Source: Desulfocapsa sp. (GTDB lineage: Bacteria > Desulfobacterota > Desulfobulbia > Desulfobulbales > Desulfocapsaceae). Taken from it: a stretch of 64,000 nucleotides of DNA. The stretch spans positions 185,603-249,602 of the forward strand of contig JAESPV010000007.1 of the NCBI GenBank assembly GCA_016765495.1, in the 5' to 3' direction. Under the pieces are notes generated by a model, which saw nothing but the letters and a program-made list of their open reading frames with translations, was not told where the DNA came from and searched no databases. Shown here one piece after another: positions 1-8,345 of this stretch (its first letter is position 1; every line of letters begins with the position of its first letter). Both the position numbers and the translations under genes were made by a program.

Positions 1-2821
1 TGAGCAGCCATCCTGCAAAACATATCCGTTTTCCCTTGTGTTGTTCAAGATTGCATGCCCGGGTACGCCCCTGCAACTTCTCTCCATACAGCAAAAGCGG
101 ATGTTCCCGACAAAGAAAGCCTAAAACATGGTACTCCCGGCGCAGTAACTCTCGCTCTTCACAGGGCTGTAACAGAGGAGCCGGTGGAAGATGTAGTCCA
201 AACAAAGAACGGGTTTTGTTTTTTTGATTTTTTGCAAGACAATGAAACTGGGACAACTCCCAGAAAAGTCTACTTCTGTTGTTATCAGGGCACACATTGT
301 CCAAGGCTCCGGCCTGAATTAACGCTCGGCTCTCATCTTTATGCGGGGAAACGCGCTGCCAGAAATCAACACTGGAGACATATTTCCCGGCCTTTCTCCT
401 TGCAACGATCCGCTCCATGGTCTCCACCGCCAATCCTTTTACAGACATCAATCCCACCCGGATACTTTTTTCTCCCTTCTCTTTTTTCCATCTGAGCTCA
501 CTTCTATTCACGCAGGGCGGCAAAACAGAGACACCAAGACGTTTTGCTTCTGAAACATAGGCAAATGTCGAATAATATCCTCCCTGATTGGAAATAACTG
601 CCGCCATAAATTCTGCCGGGTAATGGGTTTTCAGATATGCCGCCTGGTAGGAAACTCGTGCATATGATGCAGAATGCGGTTTGCAGAAAGAATAGCCATC
701 AAAACTCATCATCATCTGCCAGAGCTGCATGCGGGTTTCTTTATCCACTCCCCGCTCAGCGCATCCTTTATCAAACTCACACTGATAATCCTTTAACCGT
801 AACAGCTTGTCCTTTTTAGACATCACCTTTCGCAAACCATCTGCCCGCGCATGGCTGAAACCGGCAAGTGCCACCGCAACCCGTGACACATCTTCCTGAT
901 ACACCATAAGTCCGAATGTCTCATTCAGAACCAGTGCAAGTTGCGGATGAAGGTGCTCCCATTTGCCGCCATGGAGACGCCGAACATATTCACGCACAAA
1001 ATCATTGGCTGCCGGACGAATAATAGATGATTGAAGGACAAGCTGCTCAAAGTCTCCACTGCCCGCCTTTTTCTGAAGCAGACGCATGGCTGGACTTTCA
1101 ATATAAAAACATCCCATGGTTTTTCCGGCCGCAATAGTTGCACAGGTTTGTGCATCCTCTTCCGGCTGCCAGTATTCTTCATCAAAACTGCGACCGCTGT
1201 TTTCAATGGAGGCAATGCAATCTCTTATTACTCCAAGACTTCGATTACCAAGCAGATCTATCTTAACCAGGCCCGCCTCTTCCGCCCCATCCTTATCCCA
1301 CTGAATAATGGGGACACCTTTAGCAGCAAACTGTACCGGCACATAATCACTTATTAATCCAGGAGTAATAACCACCCCGCCCGGATGGACGGAAATATGA
1401 CGTGGAATGCCTATTAATTTTGCAGCAAGAGTGATGATTTCAGGCCAGATATCTGTAAGTGATTCTTTTGCCATAGCTGGCATCTTCTGCAAAGAAGCAA
1501 GAAGCGAGTCTCCATGAAGGCTGCAATTGCCGGAGAGTCCCCTGCTGATACGTGCAATCTCTCCAGAGGGGATGCCAAAGGCTTTGGCCGTTTCCCGTAT
1601 AGCCATACGCGTCTGAAAACGTATGATGGTCGCAACCATGGCTGCATGCCCAGCATGTTCAGCCAATACCTGCTCAAGAATAGCATTGCGCTCATCCCAG
1701 GCAAAATCAATATCTATATCTGGCGGATCTGTGCGCCCCGGATGAAGAAACCGCTCAAAATACAAATTATGTTTTACTGGGCATATATTTGTAATTTCAA
1801 GACAATAGGCGACAAGAGAAGCTGCACCGGAGCCACGCCCACATATTCTGCGAGATCGCATGGCAGTGGTGTTAAGAGATTGGTATACAATATCTCTTAC
1901 CACAAGAAAATACGAGGAAAAGCCCATGGTATCGATAACAGCGAGCTCATGTTCAAGCCGTTCAACCACAGCTTCCGAGAGGTCGGTTCCATAGCGCATA
2001 CAGGCTCCTTTATATGCTGCAATACGCAAAGAGCCCACCGCTCTGCCACCAGTTTTATTGCCAGTTTTTTGGCCGTCCCAAGGGGGCATGACAAGTCCAA
2101 AATCGGGGCCTCTAAAACTACAGCGTGCAGCAAGATGATCTGTTGCTGCCATAACTTCCGGCCACACTGCAAAACGTTCAGAGTAGACAGTGGGTGCTTC
2201 CAGGCATACAGGTGGAATATCGATTAGAGTATATGGTGTATCTTCCACACGACTGTTGCTACGAATCGCCCTTATAAGATGAAAAAGGGATGCTTCGGTT
2301 TTTTCAGCCATAACAACTGCCGGAACAGCCACAGCGGGAAAGCCATTTTGCTGCGCCCATTTGCGGAGCTTCCCTGCCTGCTCCGTTGGGCGATCACCAA
2401 GGTTTGCAACTAAATCCACATTCGAATGTTGGAGTGCTCTTAGGAGTGAGAAAGAGGAGGAGAGTACTACAAGACCATCGGAATGTTCCTTAAGCTCCTG
2501 CTCTAACAGAAACTTTTTATCACATAAGCTTTTAGTCAGCAAGTTACATAAATTACTATACCCTGTAGCATTAACAGCTAAGCAAATAACTCCCGAAGAG
2601 TCTTTGTTTTTATTTTTAACATCAGTGAGTTCTGCACCGATCACAGGAGACAGTTTATAGTATTTGCAGGCAGCAAGAAAAGACCAGAGTCCTGCAAGGG
2701 AATCCAGGTCAGTAAGTGCAAGACCGGAATAACCAAGATCTCTGGCACGCTGACAAAGCTTTCCCGGTGAACTGCATCCCTGCATCAGGGAATAATAGGA
2801 ACGTACAGATAAAGGAAACAC
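1..2821 (-). CDS. dnaE2: Error-prone DNA polymerase III alpha subunit, DnaE2 type (3' end outside window)
   Basis: C-family replicative-type polymerase alpha subunit, expected to do translesion synthesis with ImuB. It is absent from the ORF track because its stop lies beyond position 1; I translated parts by hand. A GTG start at 2821 lies 3 nt after the imuB stop and opens a PHP domain (RARDLGYSGLALTDLDS). The catalytic aspartate motif PPDIDIDFAWDE is at about 1702-1737, and the last visible codons (GKRICFAGWLL) enter the OB fold. About 940 codons are visible, so most of a roughly 1,000-residue DnaE2 is here. No in-frame stop-terminated ORF is listed, so the frame appears intact. Assignment to DnaE2 rather than DnaE1 rests on the lexA-imuB operon context. 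Confidence 0.9.
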   Translation of the reverse strand, partial: MFPLSVRSYYSLMQGCSSPGKLCQRARDLGYSGLALTDLDSLAGLWSFLAACKYYKLSPVIGAELTDVKNKNKDSSGVICLAVNATGYSNLCNLLTKSLCDKKFLLEQELKEHSDGLVVLSSSFSLLRALQHSNVDLVANLGDRPTEQAGKLRKWAQQNGFPAVAVPAVVMAEKTEASLFHLIRAIRSNSRVEDTPYTLIDIPPVCLEAPTVYSERFAVWPEVMAATDHLAARCSFRGPDFGLVMPPWDGQKTGNKTGGRAVGSLRIAAYKGACMRYGTDLSEAVVERLEHELAVIDTMGFSSYFLVVRDIVYQSLNTTAMRSRRICGRGSGAASLVAYCLEITNICPVKHNLYFERFLHPGRTDPPDIDIDFAWDERNAILEQVLAEHAGHAAMVATIIRFQTRMAIRETAKAFGIPSGEIARISRGLSGNCSLHGDSLLASLQKMPAMAKESLTDIWPEIITLAAKLIGIPRHISVHPGGVVITPGLISDYVPVQFAAKGVPIIQWDKDGAEEAGLVKIDLLGNRSLGVIRDCIASIENSGRSFDEEYWQPEEDAQTCATIAAGKTMGCFYIESPAMRLLQKKAGSGDFEQLVLQSSIIRPAANDFVREYVRRLHGGKWEHLHPQLALVLNETFGLMVYQEDVSRVAVALAGFSHARADGLRKVMSKKDKLLRLKDYQCEFDKGCAERGVDKETRMQLWQMMMSFDGYSFCKPHSASYARVSYQAAYLKTHYPAEFMAAVISNQGGYYSTFAYVSEAKRLGVSVLPPCVNRSELRWKKEKGEKSIRVGLMSVKGLAVETMERIVARRKAGKYVSSVDFWQRVSPHKDESRALIQAGALDNVCPDNNRSRLFWELSQFHCLAKNQKNKTRSLFGLHLPPAPLLQPCEERELLRREYHVLGFLCREHPLLLYGEKLQGRTRACNLEQHKGKRICFAGWLL

Positions 2822-2824
2822 GGC

Positions 2825-3994
2825 TCAGAAAGACGTTCCTAATCGAATCATTCCATTTCCGAAACGATTGCATACCCTGTCCATAGCAGATAACATTTGT
2901 TCCTGCTGCTGTTCCCGACGGCTTGCCATCACAAAAAGAAGTTTCTGACGTGATTCGGGAATAAGGCGATCACAAATCAACGTACACCTGCGAACACGGA
3001 TGCGACGTCCCCAGGCCCTGTCAAGTGCCGCAAGAGCTAAACGGCGCAACAGAAAATCATTATTACTCCCCGCCTTGTGAGTAGCCTGCCGGGTTGTCTT
3101 TGTTCCATCACTATGGCTCAGAAAAATTCCCATACGTCTCCCAAGCAGTCCTCGTTGTCGCAGGGTTCTTCCTATTTGATGGATAAGCATGGTGATAACA
3201 GACTGTACTTCTTTATAGGTTCCAGTATCCTGCGCAAAAGTATGTTCCTCTGATATTTGCAGATTCCCAGCCTTCCCCGGCAATACAGCGGTTCTATCCC
3301 GTCCACGACTTGCATCATATAAATATGCACTGCGTTTCTGAAAAGGCACCAGTAACTGCTCACGGCTCAGTTCTGCCAACTGTCCTATTCTCGACAGGTT
3401 AAAATCTGCAAGTATCCGTATCTCATCAGGTTTCAACCCAGGGAGCATGGATAAAGGCAAGGGAGCAAGAAAAGCATGCTCTTCACCCGAACCGACAATA
3501 TATTCACCAAAAGGCCGCACCATTCTCGATGCAACCTTGGATACCAGTTTATTTGAAGCAAGACTCCAGACAGGATCAAGCCCCAACTCTTTCCGCAACT
3601 GTTTACGCAAGCGCCAGGCAATGTCCGGTGGAGGCCCAAAAAGTCTGTGAGTTCCGGTAACATCCATAAAAAGATGTCCATCTTCTGCACCCGGTTCCAC
3701 AAGTGGCGTATACACCACAGCCCGTTTCACCAAGGCCATCATAGCTTTTCGATACAATGCGGGCTGCGGCATAAGGACTCGTGCCCGCCTGCAATAGTTA
3801 CGGGCAAGACTTAAGCGCATCCCCTTACGAACCCCGTCTTTATAGGCTTCTTCACTCATATCATACACAAGGGCGCGTGAAGCCTGAGCAGGGGCAACAA
3901 TAAGCGGAACATGCTTTAAAGAACTGTCTTTTATCCGCTCCACTGCCACGGCAAAATCAGTGACATTGAAATGGATAATGGCTCTCTCCTGCAT
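2825..3994 (-). CDS. imuB: ImuB-like Y-family DNA polymerase homologue, probably non-catalytic
   Basis: Y-family (DinB/UmuC fold) protein of about 389 aa. The position where active Y polymerases have DxDxFFASVE reads HFNVTDFAVAVE, and the usual SxDEAYLDVTG segment reads AEDGHLFMDVTG, so the catalytic acidic residues appear lost, as in known ImuB adaptor proteins. A C-terminal QKLLF resembles a beta-clamp binding pentapeptide. The ATG at 3994 overlaps the upstream DUF72 stop (TGATG); a GTG one codon earlier is possible. In Caulobacter and Mycobacterium cassettes, ImuB bridges the clamp and DnaE2, and dnaE2 follows 3 nt downstream here. No recognisable imuA is present in the operon. Confidence 0.85.
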   Translation of the reverse strand: MQERAIIHFNVTDFAVAVERIKDSSLKHVPLIVAPAQASRALVYDMSEEAYKDGVRKGMRLSLARNYCRRARVLMPQPALYRKAMMALVKRAVVYTPLVEPGAEDGHLFMDVTGTHRLFGPPPDIAWRLRKQLRKELGLDPVWSLASNKLVSKVASRMVRPFGEYIVGSGEEHAFLAPLPLSMLPGLKPDEIRILADFNLSRIGQLAELSREQLLVPFQKRSAYLYDASRGRDRTAVLPGKAGNLQISEEHTFAQDTGTYKEVQSVITMLIHQIGRTLRQRGLLGRRMGIFLSHSDGTKTTRQATHKAGSNNDFLLRRLALAALDRAWGRRIRVRRCTLICDRLIPESRQKLLFVMASRREQQQEQMLSAMDRVCNRFGNGMIRLGTSF

Positions 3995-4794
3995 CACTCT
4001 TTCTGCTCCAAAAGCTTCTGCAGAAGCTTTCCATTAGCTGGTGCCTGGGCACGCACATGGTTATTAAAAAAGACCAGCCCCTGTCTGGCCTGAGAACGCA
4101 AAGATTGCAGGTATTGCAGGTTCCACCTGTCAAGCTCCTCTCTTGAATACGAATAATCAAACTTCTGCTGCATATTCCCGGACTGCCACCCCTGTATATT
4201 ACGACCATGAAACCGAACAAAGAAAAGATCGGGATTGGTGACCACATCCAAACAGGGGAAAAGTGTTGGCATGGAAGGAGCATCCACGGTAACCAGTGTT
4301 ACCCGCCTCTCTTCAAGTTCTTTAAATACAGAATCTCTGGCCCAGGAAATATGGCGAAATTCAACAGCCAGAGGAAATCCATGCAAACCATCCAGCAAAT
4401 GTGCCAAATAATATCGGTTTTGTACGCTCCAGGTAAAATCAGGAGGCAATTGAATCAAAATAACACTCAATTGTTTTTCCAGAGGCCTGATTCCCTCCAG
4501 GTACAGTTTCAATTCCTGCTGCCAGTTCAGGCCCCGCTCGTGGGTCAGTGTTCTTGTGAGCTTTGCAGCAAAAAGAAAACTTTTTGGAGCTTTTGCAATC
4601 ATCCGACTGATAGCTGACGCGCGAACCATCTGGTACCAGGTATAGTTCAGCTCAACAATCGGGAAGACATCTGCATAGAGAGAAAGCATCCCCGGAGTTC
4701 TTGTGCCCTGAGGGTAAAACCCGCTATCCACCCATTCTGTATAGGAATAACCGCTGGTTCCGATTAAAACCGGACAAAGATTATCTGCTGGCAT
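3994..4794 (-). CDS. DUF72 family protein (YecE-like)
   Basis: A 266-aa TIM-barrel-like DUF72 protein. Family hallmarks visible are the N-terminal IGTSGYSYTEW, VELNYTWYQ, FLFAAKLTRTLTHE, a central FPLAVEFRHISW and the C-terminal VFFNNHVRAQAPANG. The biochemical function of DUF72 is not established. The gene overlaps lexA by 14 nt and imuB by 1 nt, so it is translationally coupled inside the mutagenesis operon, in the slot where imuA stands in many other bacteria. A role in the damage response is therefore a reasonable inference, but nothing in the sequence resembles the RecA/SulA-like ImuA. Confidence 0.9.
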   Translation of the reverse strand: MPADNLCPVLIGTSGYSYTEWVDSGFYPQGTRTPGMLSLYADVFPIVELNYTWYQMVRASAISRMIAKAPKSFLFAAKLTRTLTHERGLNWQQELKLYLEGIRPLEKQLSVILIQLPPDFTWSVQNRYYLAHLLDGLHGFPLAVEFRHISWARDSVFKELEERRVTLVTVDAPSMPTLFPCLDVVTNPDLFFVRFHGRNIQGWQSGNMQQKFDYSYSREELDRWNLQYLQSLRSQARQGLVFFNNHVRAQAPANGKLLQKLLEQKE

Positions 4795-5407
4795 AACTTC
4801 TGATCACACCCGTCACTTTTCCCTGCACCAGAATATCAGAAAAAGGATAGCGAACAGCACTGAAGGTTTTATTTTCCGGCCGCAACTCTATGTAATCCTC
4901 TCCCAGAAAAAATCGTTTTACCGTGGCCTCTTCTCCCTGAATGAGAACAGCCACAATTTCTCCATTCTCTGCATACTGCCGAGGCTCACACACCACCAGA
5001 TCACCATCCAGTATTCCTGCATCCTGCATGGATTTTCCACAAATACGCAGGCAAAACAAATTATTGCCCGGAAAAACCGTTCTATCTACAAGTATCGACC
5101 CATCCCACTCCTGTTGTGCATACATGGGCAATCCCGCTGTTATCTGCCCGACCACGGGCAATTCCCTGACCCGGTCTTCCCTGTCTTGTTTTTCAGGTAA
5201 CTGCTGCAAAATACGGATAGAACGACTATAGCGCCCTTCACGTTCAATCACCTTTTTCCGTTCCAGCTGTCCAATAAGCTGCGCCACAGCATTACGGCTG
5301 ACACCAAGATCATCCGCAGCATCCCGCAAACTAGGTGTTTGTCCACATTCAACCAGCTTCTTCTCCAGATAATCAAAAAAATGCTGTTGTTTTCTGGTCA
5401 GTTTCAT
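4781..5407 (-). CDS. lexA: LexA repressor, SOS regulator
   Basis: SOS transcriptional repressor, about 208 aa. The N-terminal winged helix is TPSLRDAADDLGVSRNAVAQ. The Ala-Gly autocleavage site lies in VVGQITAGLP. The S24 peptidase dyad is Ser in CGKSMQDAGILDGD and Lys in EEATVKRFFL. I chose the ATG at 5407 (MKLTRKQQ) over the longer ORF because GGAGAGAG sits just upstream and the extra 13 residues would run into the operator region. It is first in an operon with DUF72, imuB and dnaE2. Two near-identical 12-mers upstream are probable autoregulatory sites. The recognition helix differs from E. coli LexA, so a non-E. coli box is expected. Confidence 0.93.
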   Translation of the reverse strand: MKLTRKQQHFFDYLEKKLVECGQTPSLRDAADDLGVSRNAVAQLIGQLERKKVIEREGRYSRSIRILQQLPEKQDREDRVRELPVVGQITAGLPMYAQQEWDGSILVDRTVFPGNNLFCLRICGKSMQDAGILDGDLVVCEPRQYAENGEIVAVLIQGEEATVKRFFLGEDYIELRPENKTFSAVRYPFSDILVQGKVTGVIRSYASR

Positions 5408-5426
5408 ATTTTTCTCTCTCCGCAAA

Positions 5427-5438
5427 TGTCCATGTACA
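5427..5438 (-). promoter_or_regulatory. Candidate LexA box, proximal copy
   Basis: On the minus strand this reads TGTACATGGACA, 19 nt upstream of the lexA ATG. It matches the distal copy in 11 of 12 positions and begins and ends with TGT and ACA. Its role as a LexA operator is inferred from position and duplication. Confidence 0.55.
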
Positions 5439-5468
5439 ATTACCATAATAGCTCAACACACCGGATAA

Positions 5469-5480
5469 TGTCAATGTACA
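5469..5480 (-). promoter_or_regulatory. Candidate LexA box, distal copy
   Basis: On the minus strand this reads TGTACATTGACA. It lies 42 bp from the proximal copy, about four helical turns, so two dimers could bind the same DNA face. It does not match the E. coli CTGT-N8-ACAG box. Confidence 0.55.
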
Positions 5481-5654
5481 TTTTCCGTTACACTCTCCAT
5501 TGAATGAATAATAGATTGGTTTTACTCCACAAAAAATTCCACTCTCAACTGCGTATGAAACAGATGAAAACAAAACATTGTCCAGCGGAACCTTCTTCCT
5601 GTTAACGCCCTGTATCGCAGGATATTAGATGACAATTAGCTTGTTGAGCCCTCA

Positions 5655-5986
5655 GAAGGCATCCTCAATCAGCTAATAAAAACAGAGATCCTCCACGGAC
5701 ACTCGTTGTAAGAGTAAAAGAACAGGGACAGGAAGTGGAAAAACAAGTTTTAGTGGTAGGCGACACCACGGCCGGAATCGCTTGTATTAAAGTGAAATTT
5801 AACGTAGCATCAGCAAAGATCCTCTCAGGATTCTATGCTATTCTTGATCAGCTCGGAGTTTCCCTTGGTGATGTTTATTAGATGTTTGTCTTGCTGGACA
5901 ACAGATCTGCATAAAAGGCCACACCGACAGCAATGGTGACGAGATCACAATCACCCCCTCAGTTATCAGCGTACCGAATCAGTCTG
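5655..5986 (+). pseudogene. Decayed OmpA-family (OmpA_C) gene with frameshifts
   Basis: Fragments of an OmpA-like outer membrane protein occur in successive frames. EGILNQLIKTE is followed by TLVVRVKEQGQEVEKQVLVV, then IKVKFNVASAKILSGFYAIL and LDQLGVSLGDVY ending in TAG. One base over, AGQQICIKGHTDSNGDE continues, where GHTDS is the hallmark of the peptidoglycan-binding OmpA domain. After another shift, HPLSYQRTESV matches the usual YNxxLSxxRAxSV. At least three frame changes mean no full-length protein can be made. The longest open piece (GTG at 5735 to TAG at 5881) is only 48 aa. A good rho-independent terminator still follows on the same strand. Confidence 0.7.
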
Positions 5987-6092
5987 AAAGCATGTGACAA
6001 TCGAGGGAGGGGCAACCCCCAATGATCTTTCCGCTCCCCTCTATCAGAACATCAATTAATATCAGGAGTTGCCCTTTATTTGCTCTTTTGCT

Positions 6093-6115
6093 CGGCCTCT
6101 TTTGGCCGTTTTTTT
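6093..6115 (+). terminator. Rho-independent terminator
   Basis: CGGCC, loop TCTTTT, GGCCG, then seven T on the plus strand. The oriented T-tract means it serves plus-strand transcription, and the only plus-strand sequence upstream is the OmpA-like pseudogene. Confidence 0.8.
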
Positions 6116-6134
6116 GTTGAATTTTAAGGTATAA

Positions 6135-6917
6135 TTAATTTGCCATTACTTCCATAGCTCTCTTAGGATTAGCCTCAACATTTTTCAGAATTTCTATAGT
6201 TTTTGCTTCAGGCAACCAGTTGATTTTACCATTTGATACGTCGTAGATAGCTCCAACAACTTTGACCTTCCCAGCGTTCACGAGATCACGAGAAACAGGG
6301 CTTTCCATAAACAAATCCTCCATTCCCTGCCAGACATTCTCCTCAATTGCATAAGGTACTACGTCAGCACCATGGGCTTTGGGATTATTTGCAATTGCCT
6401 TTTTAACTGCTGGAATGATGTTATCAACCAGGGGTGGGATATTTCTTTCCAGCGGGTGACCGTGACCCTGGACAGCATTTGTCACTGCGGTTACTGCTCC
6501 ACACTGAGTATGTCCAAGCACGACAAATACAGGGGTGTTTACATGAGCCAGGCCATATTCAACAGATCCTGCCTCATCAACATCCAGAACATTTCCGGCA
6601 ACACGAATAACAAAAATATCCATAATGCCGGCATCAAACAGAATCTCAACCGGTACTCTGGAATCAGAGCAGGAGATTACAGTTGCATAGGCGTGATCTC
6701 CCTGGTCTTCTTTGCCAGCAAGTGCAAGACGGGCAGCATCAGTATGGGGATGAATAGATTTACCGGTTACAAAACGCTCATTCCCAGCTTTCAGCATGGC
6801 TATTGCTTCATCTGGACTTGGTTTGGCCACTTTGCTGCCGCTGGCAAGAACAGTAGTGCTGGTAAGAGCCAGGAAACAGCTTACAGCTACAACAGATTTT
6901 AAAAATTTTTTCCTCAT
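6135..6917 (-). CDS. Exported beta-class carbonic anhydrase
   Basis: Interconverts CO2 and bicarbonate using zinc. This 260-aa protein starts with a Sec signal peptide (MRKKFLKSVVAVSCFLALTS, cleavage probably after VLASG or nearby), so it acts in the periplasm. Beta-CA zinc and catalytic motifs are clear: CSDSR at about residues 82-86 and HTQCGAV at about 135-141, supplying Cys, Asp-Arg, His and Cys. A strong GGAGGGAAG ribosome site precedes the ATG, and a TATAAT-like -10 lies about 30 bp upstream of the start. It appears monocistronic; the nearest genes face other directions or are decayed. Periplasmic beta-CAs are known in several Gram-negative groups. Confidence 0.93.
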   Translation of the reverse strand: MRKKFLKSVVAVSCFLALTSTTVLASGSKVAKPSPDEAIAMLKAGNERFVTGKSIHPHTDAARLALAGKEDQGDHAYATVISCSDSRVPVEILFDAGIMDIFVIRVAGNVLDVDEAGSVEYGLAHVNTPVFVVLGHTQCGAVTAVTNAVQGHGHPLERNIPPLVDNIIPAVKKAIANNPKAHGADVVPYAIEENVWQGMEDLFMESPVSRDLVNAGKVKVVGAIYDVSNGKINWLPEAKTIEILKNVEANPKRAMEVMAN

Positions 6918-7230
6918 TGTACTTCCCTCCTTAATGAATTGATATTATAGCAAAGGTCTTGTCTCCGGTAGCTTAGACCGACTGCCACGAAAAGTATTAA
7001 AGTACTCAGTGTACGCTTAACTTCATCCTTCCTGATAAACCTTGTAGGTATTTTCATAACCGCCCCCCCTGGGGAGTAACAACTGCCACCTGCAAATCCA
7101 GAAAGTGTTTTGTGTTTTCCGTTGGAAGGGGGGGGCAACTTCTCTGTTAAAGGCGATACCGGCAATATCATGTCATCATCAATATCAACCATTGCCCTGT
7201 TTTTCAATAACAATTGATCTGGAAACACAA

Positions 7231-7266
7231 AAATACCCGAAAAAGATCGTTCTCTTTCGGGTATTT
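7231..7266 (-). terminator. Rho-independent terminator of the DUF1566 gene
   Basis: AAATACCCGAAA pairs with TTTCGGGTATTT around a short loop, and T-rich sequence follows on the minus strand, 23 nt after the stop of the DUF1566 gene. A T-run on the other side makes it possibly bidirectional. Confidence 0.75.
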
Positions 7267-7289
7267 AAAGTTTTTTTTGTAAGCAACAA

Positions 7290-8345
7290 TTACACAGTAC
7301 GACAAAGCCTCGCAAATCCTCCGGGGATAGTCCCTGAAGACCAGAAAGCACGACCATGCTTATAATCCACATACCAATATCCACCAGGTTTTCGCTGAGC
7401 ATTAACAAAAATAAACGGCTGCTCTTTAGAAAAACAGAGATTGAGATGAATATCCTTACTATTCACTTCTTTATTCATAAGTGACATGGCCTCTTCCATG
7501 GTTGGCATCCGCCAGTCATGAAAACCTGCAAATCCATCTTTGTTCAATTGTTCAATCTTGCGTTTCATGCTTCGCACTGCGGTAATATCGAGACCTGCAC
7601 GTTGCCACATAAGACCGGTTCGCTGATCCACAACCACCCGGCCGTCGTTGGGATCTACCAGTGAATTCTCAAAACTGCCATCACTGTTCAGATCACCATC
7701 ATAAAAATTCCATTTTCCCAGAAAGTCAGCTAGTTCATCATCATTGATAAAACTGTGTTCTACGGGTAGAGAAACCTTTTCACCTTTAAAATCCGTTTCA
7801 GAAAGAAGTGGTAAAGAGGATCCCATATCCTCCACTTCCTGCTCTTCATACAAAGGAATAACAGCAGAAGCATCATCCGATTGAAGAACATTGCCGATCA
7901 GCCATGCTTTAATTTCATCATTGATGGCATAACTTTTTTCAAAAACAGACGAGGTGCCCCCACTTTTAATACAATCGGCAAGCATCTGTAGAGGTATTCT
8001 GATTTCAGCAGCCACTCTTGCGTGTTTAACTCCACGCTCCATAAGGCAAAGTTTTGGCTCATCTTCCCAGTTGTCGATGAAAAAGTAGTAGACCCGATCG
8101 CTGGCACTGACATTGCTGCGCATCTGTTCGCGCCCCCCCCAAGACTCAAATGTTCCAAAAGTCATATCAGGTGTCATCTCCCAATCAATTTCCGGGGTAA
8201 CAGTATCGCCGATCTCCAATTTCTGAAACATGCCCATAAAAAACTCCTCTTTGTAGGTTCCACCTTTCGATTTCCAGGTAATATTTATGCTGTTTTCTAC
8301 GAATTTTCCATCAAATAGACAGTATAAATCCTTAATTTCAACCAC
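7290..8345 (-). CDS. DUF1566 (Lcl C-terminal domain) protein with an unassigned N-terminal domain
   Basis: A 351-aa protein without a signal peptide. The C-terminal third matches the DUF1566/Lcl_C fold: VVVDQRTGLMWQRAG, GFAGFHDWRMPTMEEAMSLM, and terminal AFWSSGTIPGGFARLCRTV, a C-type-lectin-like region. The first 200 residues, with several acidic and aromatic stretches (DTVTPEIDWEMTPDMTFG, YYFFIDNWEDEPKLCLMERG), do not match a family I know. A linker with SDGSFENSLVDPNDG separates them. The start is uncertain: the track uses a GTG without an obvious ribosome site. No operon partner is present; the gene faces away from the SGNH hydrolase. Function unknown. Confidence 0.75.
   Translation of the reverse strand: MVEIKDLYCLFDGKFVENSINITWKSKGGTYKEEFFMGMFQKLEIGDTVTPEIDWEMTPDMTFGTFESWGGREQMRSNVSASDRVYYFFIDNWEDEPKLCLMERGVKHARVAAEIRIPLQMLADCIKSGGTSSVFEKSYAINDEIKAWLIGNVLQSDDASAVIPLYEEQEVEDMGSSLPLLSETDFKGEKVSLPVEHSFINDDELADFLGKWNFYDGDLNSDGSFENSLVDPNDGRVVVDQRTGLMWQRAGLDITAVRSMKRKIEQLNKDGFAGFHDWRMPTMEEAMSLMNKEVNSKDIHLNLCFSKEQPFIFVNAQRKPGGYWYVDYKHGRAFWSSGTIPGGFARLCRTV

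Noticed and set aside
55-495. 146-codon plus-strand ORF at the left edge
   Set aside because: Lies antisense to dnaE2, whose translation is clearly coding.
6914-7228. 104-codon minus-strand ORF ending in the carbonic anhydrase start
   Set aside because: It covers the probable promoter and ribosome site of the carbonic anhydrase gene and has no family-like composition.
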